Shown here: in pieces, positions 54,991 through 64,000 of the stretch
How the letters are laid out: each line of letters starts with the position of its first letter
How positions within the stretch are numbered: the first letter of the stretch is position 1
NCBI RefSeq assembly: GCF_000002595.2
Contig: NC_057013.1
Span: forward strand, 2,675,087 to 2,739,086
DNA: 64,000 nt
Source: Chlamydomonas reinhardtii
Taxonomy: Eukaryota; Chlorophyta; Chlorophyceae; Chlamydomonadales; Chlamydomonadaceae
Direction: 5' to 3'
Notes under the pieces: model-generated
Seen by the model: only the letters and a program-made list of their open reading frames with translations
Told to the model about the DNA's origin: nothing
Database searches by the model: none
Position numbers and translations under genes: made by a program

Positions 54991-57720
54991 ATGGCGGGAC
55001 TGGAGGCGGCGAGAGCCTCGCGACTGATGGCCAGTGAAGCTCGTAATCGTTTTCCGCGCCTGTGCACGAAAACGACAACTGGTTACAAGCTCGCCATGCT
55101 GGTACGGAACGTCATGTCTTGCGTATGTTCCGCATGCTTACGGGGCGCCTCGCGGAGCGGTTGCTTGCGCACTCTCACGCATGCTCCTAAACATGCGGTA
55201 CCCCCGCCACTGTCTCCGCACAGGTGTACCCTGACCCTGTCGCTGGGACAGGGTCCAAACATGTTTTTGTGCGCCCGCCTGCCGCGCTGGGCGGTGGTGG
55301 AAGCCACGGCTGCTGGCCCACCACCGCCTTCCAGGCCCTGCTGGTGGCGTCCGAGTACTGCGCCGCAGTGCAGGAGGTGCGTGCGTGGCCAGGGTTGCGA
55401 CGTATGCGTGCAAGGGAGGGGCAAGGGCGAGGGCGGTGGTCTGGCGGACCTGAAGCACACCAAGGTCTCAGTCGTTCACATGTGCCTGCTTTATTTACAT
55501 TCTTTCCCCAAAACCCTATGTGTCGCATGCAACCCGCCCTAACAGCTGCTGGCCTGGGCGTTCCCCTCCCCCACGTGGGACCTGTACAAGCCCGTGGTGG
55601 CGCAGTGTGCCGCCGACTTCATCTCCTCCGCTGCACCCGTGCCGCCGCCCGTCGTCGTTCCGGGTCTGGACCCCGTGCTGCTGCACTGCAGCCACTCGCT
55701 GTGGTCCAACTTCACCTTCCTTTACTTCCACGGCACACGGGACCTGAACCTGGAGGGGCTGGGCACGGAGACGCGGCAGGCGGCACAGTGGCTGAAGCGC
55801 CTGGTGGGAGACCGGGGCTGGGCGCCGGATGGGCAGGTCTTCAGCGCAGCGCGCAGCTGGGCTGAGCGCACTAGGGATCGCCTCACTCACGTGTGCATGA
55901 GCATCCCGGGCATCGACACGCCCCTGCCCTCCACCGGTGGCGGCACGCCGGTGGAGGTGGAGGCGCTGCATCGGCGCACGTGGGCTGCCGGCTGTCAGGA
56001 GCGCAAGGTGGATGACACAACCAGCAACGATAAGCCCTACAGGGCCATGTTCCCACTGCGCATCACCAACGATGGCGGCAAGGACAAAGCCAACCGCCTT
56101 CGTGTACGTTGCGCGTAGGACTACCGTACGTTCTACCTCTCGTGCTGAGCTTATTTGTTAAGCTGTGCGCACCTCTAGTGGTTGATGTTCGGACGTGTTT
56201 TTCTTGCAAGCATGTTCATGTTGAATATGTGTGTCGGTCTTGTCTGCCGCGCACACAGTTCACGATGCTGAACCAGGAGATCCCGCGTCGAATGGTCAAC
56301 ACTCGCTGCGGGTTATTGCCTGAGGGCTTCACTCCAACGAAGAACTGCACGCTGGGCTTCCTCGTCCTGTCGGATGTCATTCAGGCCTTTGAGCAGGTGC
56401 GCGTACCGTTAAGCAAGAAAGGGAAGCTTGGTGGCGCTGCACGCTTGACTGCCTCCTTGACCATTACCCGTCGTGCGCTCTACATGCGTGCAGTCGTACC
56501 CAAACTGGAATGCCAGCAAAGAGCGCCAGGATCCTATGGGGCACACGGACGAAGAGCTAACGGTCCTTGGTTTCTACGGCAACGTTATCATTCGCGACAC
56601 CAACCCGCTGTCCGGCGTACATGGCGTTCAGCGCTACGCGCACATCCTGGCCGGCTGCTGCCAGGGCTGGGCGGTGGCGCTAGAGCAGGCGCGGGGCTGG
56701 GTGAACGCGGCGGCGGCGGCCCTGCCGGACGCGGTGGAGGTTGCGACCAGCTGCACGCCGCCTCAGCTGGTGCTGCCCGCCAGCCTGACGCCGGCGGTGA
56801 TCCAGGCCATGGCGGCCGTGGTGCAGCAGGTGCCGGTGGCGGCGCAGCCGCAGCCCCAGCCGCCTCAGCCCCAAGTCCCGCAGCCGCAGCCGCAGCTACA
56901 GCTTGCCACGGCAATATTGCAGTCACCAGCGCAACAGCAGCAGCCGCAGCACTCATCAGTGCCATTACTGCCGCATCTCACGGTGCAGCTGCCCGGTGCG
57001 GCGTCCAGCAGTCCGGTGCCCTCACCTTGCGCCACCGGCCCCACCACGGACGGCTCGGGCGGCTCGGGCGCCGGAGGCAGCAAATGCCGCTCGCCCTTCG
57101 CGCTGCAGCAGCAGCTGACGCAGCGGCACCAACATGGCCAGCAGCAGCTGCCATGGCCGGGGCAAACAGAAGCACTCGTGCTCTCTCCAGCAAGTACTGG
57201 TGCGGCGAGAGGCCCCAGCACGCAGCCGCCTGGGCTGCCGCCTCCATCGCCATCTGCGGTTGTGGCGGGCAGGATGGGCAGCTTGTCGTTGGAGTCAGAG
57301 ACGATCGGCGAGTCGACAATGAACGCGTTGGCTCGGGACCTGGCGGAGACGGCGGCGGGGCTGATGGACGCGGATGCGGCTGACGGGGGCTACGGGGAGG
57401 CGGCGCCGCCGCCACCAACCGCAGTCATAGGCGCGGCCCTTGTGGCGCCGCCCGCCACTAGCAAGGCTATCGGCGCTTCGGCATGTGCCGCACAGCCGTC
57501 ACCGGCACCCGAGCCCAGCCACGCCTCACCGGCCGGCTCCCGGCCGCCCGCTGCTGTGGATCAGGTGACGCAGGCTCTGGGCCTGCTGAGCGGCGCCGCG
57601 GGCATGTTGGATCCGTGCATGCAGGGGCGGCTGGGGGTGCTGCTTCAGGAGCTCGCGGGCCTGCAGGCGGACATTGTGCACACGCAGCAGCCGCCAGCAG
57701 GCGGAGCGGAGCGGGGCTGA
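54991..57720 (+). CDS. Unrecognised four-member family, paralogue 3 (Gln/Pro-rich tail)
   Basis: Exons: 54991-55101 (putative first exon, MAGLEAARASRLMASEA, joined in phase 0), 55224-55376, 55546-56103, 56259-56396, 56494-57720; about 728 residues. It shares with paralogue 1 FQALLVASEYCAAVQE, LLAWAFPSPTWDLYKPVVAQ, LWSNFTFLYFHGTRDLNL, WLKRLVGDRGWAPDGQVF, GFTPTKNCTLGFLVLSDVIQ and VQRYAHILAGCCQGWAVALE. The Gln/Pro-rich tail is about 200 residues shorter but keeps the islands MGSLSLESETIGESTMNALA and VTQALGLLSGAAGMLDP. Module C is the most diverged (NRLR at the exon end). The role is unknown. Exon 2 and the start of its intron are almost identical to paralogue 1, which suggests recent duplication or gene conversion. 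Confidence 0.78.
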
Positions 57721-58711
57721 TCAGCCGTAGAGGGCCCGGCGGAGAGAGATGCGGAGAGCCTGACGGCGGCGCCGGCACTCATCAGAGCCCGGCGGCAGTG
57801 GTGCGGGCCTTTCGGCTCCGCCGCCGCGGCTGCTGCTGGAACTAGGCCCCGTGCACAGCCAGGCTGGGCGGGGCTCTAGCGACCAGTGACGCTGCCGCCA
57901 ATGCGCGGTAGATGGCAATGGCACTGGCTGTGCGTTAGGGGAGAGTTGGGTAGTGCGTAGGGCGGAGTGGCAGCTGTGCACATGAGGGCGTGCCCCTGGT
58001 ATCCTGCCAGTGCACTAAGGCAATATGTTATGTCGCTGCGAAGGTCACATTCGCGTGGCGGCTGGGGTGTTGTGTATTGCCGACAGTGTTAGGCACCGGC
58101 GGTGTGCTGTTGCAGTTGGCTGCTGCTTCTGCCAGGGGTGCTGTTGCTTCTGCCGAAGTGTGTGCTAGGGGCCGTTAAGAGCTCAGCGGCCGAGGGTAAG
58201 GGTTCATCATGTGCGTGCTCATATCCAAGCGCTTCACTTTCCTGGGTTCGCTGTGTCTCCCTGCTGCGATCAGTGCGACGTGAGCGGTGAGCATAAGGAT
58301 GCGACATTGCTGGTTGCTACAATGACGGGCTCCTGGAACAGTATGAACCACACAATGGGGCCGAACGAAGTAAGACACCCGTATCGACAACATGCTATGC
58401 AAACCGAAGCCACGTTGCGTCCTCGTGTACATCTGGGCCTGTCCTAAGCACTCCTGACTCGCTCATGCATGGAACTGGTCATTGTCGAAGATGGATGCGA
58501 TACTGCCCTGCCTAACCTACAACACAATGATGACCAGGGCCCAGTTGAGTTCCATTCGCCTGCTGTTCAACCTAGCACCTGCCAAATACAAAGGACGCGC
58601 ATCCTGCTACAGCAGCATCCTCTGTAACCGAATCGAATGCTAGGCCTCAACAGCGCATCAAGCCAGCCAGCGAGCTGCACTTCTTTTGCGTATCCCTCCC
58701 ACTCCGCAAAC
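57721..58711. other. Intergenic region between convergent paralogues 3 and 4
   Basis: Holds the 3' ends of both genes and a block (58405-58601) repeated at the right edge of the window. No supported gene is present; small open frames here lack any motif. Confidence 0.5.
58405..58601. repeat. About 196-bp block duplicated at 63805-64000
   Basis: From CGAAGCCACGTTGCGTCC to ATACAAAGGACGC the two copies differ at only a few positions. This copy lies just downstream (minus sense) of paralogue 4, as expected for its 3' UTR or 3' flank. Confidence 0.9.
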
Positions 58712-61477
58712 TCAGACGTGCAACCGCGCCCTCCGCTCTCCAAGCATCCGCTCCAACGACGCAAGCGCCTCAACCAGCGCCGCATCCCCCGCTGCCTCCC
58801 CCCTTGCGCCCGCCTGCTGCTGGCACCACTCCATGTCCTCCACCAGCGCCACACGCACACGCTCCATCAAACCCAGCAGCGGCACGGGCCCCGGCACCGG
58901 CGCCTGGCCGGCACCGGCACCCACACCCACGCCGGCGCCCACAGCTGCTGCTGCCACAGCGGCTGGTGGGGCCAGTTGCATGCCTTGCATAAGCTGCAGC
59001 AAGCCCGGCTCGTGTGGATTGTCCACGTGCATCGCCGCCACCCCGTACAGCCCTGCAGCCGGCTGCTGTGGGTACAACTGCGGCACAAACACGGCGTCTG
59101 ACGCCTCCGATGAAGCTGCGGCGGCGGCACAGCCCGCCTGGCCGGGCGGCCCTGAGGCTAACACCGGAGCCACCGGCGGCGCGCTTGCTCCTGCTGTCGC
59201 GGCCAGTCCTGTTGTTAGCGCTGCAGCTGCTGCTGCCGGCGCCAGCCGCAGCCGGCTCTGCGCTTCCACGTCCGGCCTCGGCGGCACCGGCCCCGGCGAC
59301 CGCTCCTGCTGCTCCTCCTGCTCCTGCTTGACCCGCGCCTGGTACTCCGCGCGCATCTGCACCGCCCGCTCCCCCGCCAGCTCCTCCACCATCTCCCCCC
59401 GCGCCACTATCTCCTCAGGTGGGATGCAGCACGGCAGCAGCAGCTGCGGCTTCGGCACGCCGGGGAGGCGCACCAGCCGCGCCGCGCACGAGCCGCTACC
59501 AGACGCGGTGGCTACACCCGCAGCGCTCGCGGCGCCGTCGCCGTCGCCCAGCAGCGCGTACCAGACATCGGGCGACGATGTGGTGGCGTCCTGATACGCC
59601 TCCATTACCGCCGGCATCCACACGCCGTGCACGTGCGCAAGCGCGCGCTCCCAGCCCTCCACGCAGCTGGCCAGCAGCTGCGGGTAGCCGGACGCCAGGT
59701 GCTCGGCCGGGACCGGAGGGCGGCCCTTGGTGCCGGTCTTGTGCTTCAGTACGTGCTTGTACAGGAAGGCCGGCAGGGCCGCCCCGCTATCTGGCAGCTT
59801 GTCCCAGCCCTCCGCCGACTGTCAGGAGGGGTTGGGGGTCGACGGTGAGGCGTGTGCATGAGCGCGTGACCGGTCAACACCTGGTGCCGTCAACCACGGC
59901 TACCTCCCGCCGTCTAACTACGATGCCGGCCGCACCAACTTACCGTTCGGAGCATGTTTGCATTTAGTTTCTTAGAGCATCGTCAATAACATGCTTGATA
60001 GGGTCACCCCGTCGTCATGTGTAAGTGCCAGTGCCGTACCCAGCTCAAGTTTTGCCCCCTGTGCGGCTGTAGCCCCTACAGCCCAAAGTGCCCACCTGTA
60101 TGAGCGCCTCACACACGTCGGAGATGACCAGGAAGCCCAGCGTGCAGTTGTGGGCCTGGCCGTAGTCCGCGGGCAGGCCGCAGCAGCCCGCAGGAAAGCT
60201 GCGCTCCATCTTGGCCCCCTCCTCCGCCCCAGCCGCGGCGGCGGCGGCGGCCGGCTGCTGCTTGCCCTTCTTCGCAGCCGTCAGCGAGCACTGTGGCCGA
60301 GGTGCCAACCACAAATGCCAGAGTCTAACAAGTGCAGAGCACGCCTCGGGGTTAATTAAACCGATATTCATGGCAACGACAGCACGGCAGCCGGGTGCTG
60401 CTCCCTGTGCACGTTCTGCAGGCCAACGCCCACAACATCATGCCCAAACCCCTGCCTGTGCGACCATGCCCATACCCCTGCCCACATGACACTACAGCGC
60501 AGCGGCTTCCCCCTCCCCGCCGTACCTTGACACGGTTGTCTGATTTACCCGAGTTGACGTGGTAGGGGTAGATGGGGAAGAACGGCGCGTCTGCGTCCGC
60601 GCTCTTGAGCGACTTGGTCTTGCTGACTTGGCGGGCCTCCGACTCCGCCGCCTGCTGCCTTGTCCAGCCCTCGCCCAGGCTGTTGTCCAGCCACTCGCGT
60701 GTCTTCTTGGCCCACTCCCCGATGGCGCCCGACACCTCGCCCTCTGGGTGCCACCCGTGCGTGCCCACCAGCCGGAGCAGCCACTTGTAAGCCTCATGCT
60801 CAACCTCAAGAGCGCCCCCACCGGCTGTGCCGTCCTCCTCCGAGCCATCGCCGCCGCCCGCCCCGTCAGCCGCTGCCGCCGCTGCTGCCGCCGCGCCCCG
60901 CCCCTTGGCCACGCTCTTCCCCTTCGCCTTCCCCTTCGCCTTTCCCTTGGCTGCCGCCACCTTGCCACCAGCTCCGCCTCCGCGCGGCTTTTTCCCCGGC
61001 AGACCGGCAAGGTCGTTGGTCCCAAAGAAATAGCAGTAGGTGAAGTTGGCCCATGCCAGATGGCCCGCGACAGCAAACCAGTCAGGGAAATCGCCGCCGT
61101 CCTCATCTTCGAACACGGGCCGCGGCAGCTCCCGGCCCGAGACCAAGGCGCTGGTGCACCCTAGCACGTGCTCCTTGGCGCCATCCCACAGGGGCGAGGG
61201 AAACGTCCACGTCAGCAGCTGCAGCACATACGGCACGCGGGATGGGGTGGGTCTACGACCGTGCCGTAGCCCGGTTTGGACCATGCCGTATCCTGCCCGT
61301 GCGAGTGGCCTCCCATGCACCCAACCGCCCAACTAGCACCCGCACCTCCTGTACTGCAGCGCAGTATTCCGCCGCAATGATGAGGAGCTGGAAGTCGCAA
61401 GGGTCCCAAGGCTTGTCCGGTAGGCAGCCCGGGGGTGGTATTGTCTCCTCTGCCTTCCCCTCTTCATCCAGGACGAC
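58712..61477 (-). CDS. Unrecognised four-member family, paralogue 4 (Ala-rich, charged tail)
   Basis: Exons, minus strand, phase 0: 61477-61346, 61218-60526, 60290-60096, 59818-58712; an upstream first exon was not found. Module A is FQLLIIAAEYCAAVQE. Module B has LLTWTFPSPLWDGAKEHVLG, AWANFTYCYFFGTNDLAGLP, a Lys/Gly-Lys-Ala basic insert (KGKAKGKAKGKS), then WLLRLVGTHGWHPEGEVSGA. Module C is FFPIYPYHVNSGKSDNRVKV. Module D is CCGLPADYGQAHNCTLGFLV-ISDV. Module E is LASGYPQLLASCVEGWERAL and AHVHGVWMPAVMEAYQD. The tail carries a Glu/Gln-rich helix (RAEYQARVKQEQEEQQER), an Ala/Pro-rich linker and a final helical stretch (LVEALASLERMLGERRARL). No catalytic motif is recognised. The basic insert could be a nuclear or nucleic-acid-binding element (inference). 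Confidence 0.8.
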
Positions 61478-63197
61478 CTATGGCAACAACCAGTGGCATA
61501 GTGTTTGTGGTAGTGCAGCGTGTGTCACCAGGTGTAGTACTGGGACTGTGGAGTGGGGAGCTAAAACAGCTCCGCACGGCTACATCGCCTCACCACAATT
61601 CCAAGCTTGTAGCCACCTCCAACATTTTTAGTAAACGGAGGACAAGAACCTCCGCGTGGCCCTGGCCCTGGCGCCATTGCACGAGAAAGCTAGGAGTTGG
61701 GCCTGGCCAGGCCCAGCGCAAGACAGCGTCCGTATGTATTCTGGACCTGTGCTTCGTGCTTAAGATGTGTACGAAGCAGCCGAGAGCAGTAGAACGAGAG
61801 CAGTCGACCGCAAATAGACCGAGAACAAATAGTTCTCTTGTTGAATCTGAGAGACCAGTCGTGCTCGTCTAAGCAACGTTTACGGCAGAAACACAGTCCT
61901 CCAAGTAATCGCTTGAAGTGGGCTCAGCAAGGTGAAGCGGAGGATTGCAATGGGGGCCCCGCGCTTGTTTTGGAGATTTGCATCCAGCCGATGCGTGGCT
62001 TAGACGTCACAAAGGTAACACAGGCTTTGAGTCGGAGCCCGAGTTGGTCAGGGCCCGTGTGCGGCGCATGCGATGCGTAACCTGGAACGCGCCAAACACA
62101 ACAAAGGTGCTAGCAGGCTGGATGATAGTCAGCGTTACGTGAGGCCACCTATAAGTATTACAACTAGCCAAGCAGCTAGCCAAGGCAGTCATGTCCGCGT
62201 ACGTGCCATCGCAGTTGCCTTGCTGCTAGGCAGAGCTTGCCACAAGCGCCACGCACCGCCCCGTGGCCCTTCATATTAGGGGAGGGCATACCTCCCTTGC
62301 TTCAAACATTTCGTTGGGGTGGAGGTTCCAGAGTACAGGGGATGCCAACGGGACTCCTCCCGCTGGGGCCTCGCCGGGGTCCCGCTGGTCCAAGCCCTGC
62401 CACACTGACACGCAGCAGCTTGAACGTGCCTCCCAGCACCATGGATGCCCCTACCCGGCACCAGCCCAGAGGTGTTTTCACGATTACCCTTGCAGCAGCT
62501 GACCAGCCTGAAGTCATCCTCTACACGCACCTCCTCTCATTGGTGCCTGGTACCACTATTATGGCAGTGGATCAAAGTGCTCCAGGTCCCATACACCAGC
62601 AACCCTTGCAGCAACCATCAACTTAGCCCATGAGCCCAGCTACCCGAGCCTCGTGGTTGGACAAGATATGGGCAGGCTGCGATGCTTTGTGGAGAAGGGC
62701 ATGCGGCGTTGCCATGCTGTCCCGCGGAGAAGAAAGCAGAGTCCGGGTGGGGGGTGGGGTGGGGGTGGGGGTGGGGGGGGGAAACGAGGCCGGCGTCGCC
62801 GAGCTGGTACCTCCCGCCAAAGTTCGCAACTGTGCATTTCTGCGTACATCAACGATATGCATGGATATTTGTTTTCGATATCTACGTGCAAGCCTTTGTC
62901 TTTGCGATCGGTCGAGTTGGCTTTACATTTTCATGCTCGCGTGCTTTCAGACAACCTGATCTGTGCTACCTGTGAAATGCGATGTAGGTTATAGCTACGT
63001 GCATTTTCGCGCCAGACAATGAAGCGCAGTTATTGGCCTCGTTCATACGCTGCGCTCGCTCTCGCGCCCTGGGACCAAGATCACGTATAGAGGAAGCTAT
63101 GATCATTCGGCTATGTCAATGCGTTGGGCCGAAATCGTGCTGTACGCGACGACGCACAGGATGCGTCACACTTTCCAGAGGACCCGTAGATAGCTGG

Positions 63198-63617
63198 GCC
63201 CGCCCGTGGGCTTTGTACGTGGGTGGTCTTGCGCCACGATGCCGGAGTTGGGTGCCGGAGTCACATCAAGGTCGCAAGATCGAAACCCATCAGGAACGGT
63301 TCGGCTCCGTTACCTGTGTAGGCACTGAACATACTTGTGCCGAACTTCCCCGAACGAGCGCCATCTCGGCCTTCCTAGGTCGCTGCTCTACGGGTGAGGA
63401 CGCTGGTGCGGCGGGTTCTGATGGTTTCCCCGCGAGAGCTATCCTGCTTTCTAGAAGCCGGTCTGCGAGCCAGTTGGCGCTGATGCGCCGGGGCAGGAGG
63501 AGGCCCCTGATTAGGGAATGTGCGTCACCCAGCGCCGATCTGCGAGCCCGTGTTTCGAGGCGTTACCGTGGCCCAGTATGGCCGATGGTTGCAGACAACC
63601 CCCCTCCCCCACATACC
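63198..63617. mobile_element. Second copy of the 422-bp dispersed repeat
   Basis: Near-identical to 3374-3795, same orientation, from GCCCGCCCGTGGGCTTTGTA to CCCCCACATACC, with only a handful of substitutions. No clear target duplication is visible here, so the flank may have been rearranged. Confidence 0.8.
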
Positions 63618-63804
63618 TAATGACCAGCACGCGACGACACGAGCACCGTCTCCCTGTCTATCCTACTAGTCCCTCATCCAGCTCCAGCAAGCCCGCACAC
63701 GCTACGGTTCTTGTGCTAACTCTTGCTGCGTGCCATAAAGTGGGCCTGCGTCCGTGCCGCAGTTGCAGCGGCCTGCATACGTGACGGCCGACCCACCCGC
63801 AAAG

Positions 63805-64000
63805 CGAAGCCACGTTGCGTCCTCGTGTACATCTGGGTCTGTCCTAAGCACTCCTGACTCGCTCATGCATGGAACTGGTCATTGTCGAAGGTGGATGCGA
63901 TACGGCCTTGTCTAACCTACAACACAATGATGACTAGGGCCCAGTTGAGTTCCACTCGCCTGCTGTTCAACCTAGCACCTGCCAAATACAAAGGACGCCC
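63805..64000. repeat. Second copy of the 196-bp block, cut by the window edge
   Basis: Matches 58405-58601 and still matches at the last base, so the duplication probably extends beyond the window. Confidence 0.88.

Larger units (their letters stand above)
61478..64000. other. Repeat-bearing region at right edge
   Basis: Apart from the 420-bp and 196-bp repeats listed separately, I see a G-rich (GTGGGG)n patch near 62,745-62,780 and no open frame with recognisable content. The first exon and promoter of paralogue 4 should lie in its left part. Confidence 0.45.

Noticed and set aside
62630-62994. Gly-rich open frames near a G-rich repeat
   Set aside because: Created by the (GTGGGG)n patch; no conserved content in any frame.

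Overview
The window looks like nuclear DNA of a volvocalean green alga (Chlamydomonas or a close relative). It is GC-rich, and its genes are split into many short exons with GTGCGT/GTGAGT-type donors and CAG acceptors. Candidate TGTAA polyadenylation signals follow two stop codons. GT microsatellites, minisatellites and short dispersed repeats are common. I saw no bacterial operon, CRISPR array, rRNA or convincing tRNA. Exons were joined by eye from splice signals, phase and protein similarity; nothing was aligned by program.

Left part (1-31,360) holds conserved housekeeping genes. A SET-domain methyltransferase (minus) runs off the left edge. Divergent from it is the cap-binding subunit CBP20 (plus). 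Next is a DUF946/Vps62-type protein (minus), then a roughly 21-exon class II (MAN2C1/Ams1-type) alpha-mannosidase (minus, 10,526-19,701). A short coiled-coil protein follows (plus, 20,360-22,861), whose layout suggests the XRCC4/XLF/PAXX superfamily of DNA end-joining factors. A probably mitochondrial beta-ketoacyl-ACP synthase (minus) shares a 239-bp divergent promoter with a phosphoglycolate-phosphatase-type HAD enzyme (plus) that ends in a possible CaaX box.

Middle part (31,600-44,080) is a tandem duplication of one gene for a RING plus RanBP2-type zinc-finger protein with helical repeats and a Gln/Ala/Pro-rich tail. The right copy looks whole. The left copy has lost about 1.85 kb from the middle but keeps frame across the junction, and a small later deletion removes its C-terminal zinc finger.

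Right part (45,136-61,477) is the least explained and most interesting. Four paralogues of a protein family I do not recognise lie in two convergent pairs (plus, minus, plus, minus). All share an exon plan with phase-0 introns. The two plus-strand members form one subfamily, with Gln/Pro/Gly-rich tails. The two minus-strand members form another, with charged or Ala-rich tails. A 5'-truncated L1-like LINE sits between the pairs. A duplicated 3' flank at the right edge suggests a fifth member just outside the window.

Small mobile elements recur. A 422-bp repeat with a 7-bp target duplication lies in a CBP20 intron and again near the right end. Two insertions share a 31-bp terminus and differ in length (31 and 582 bp); each has its own target duplication.
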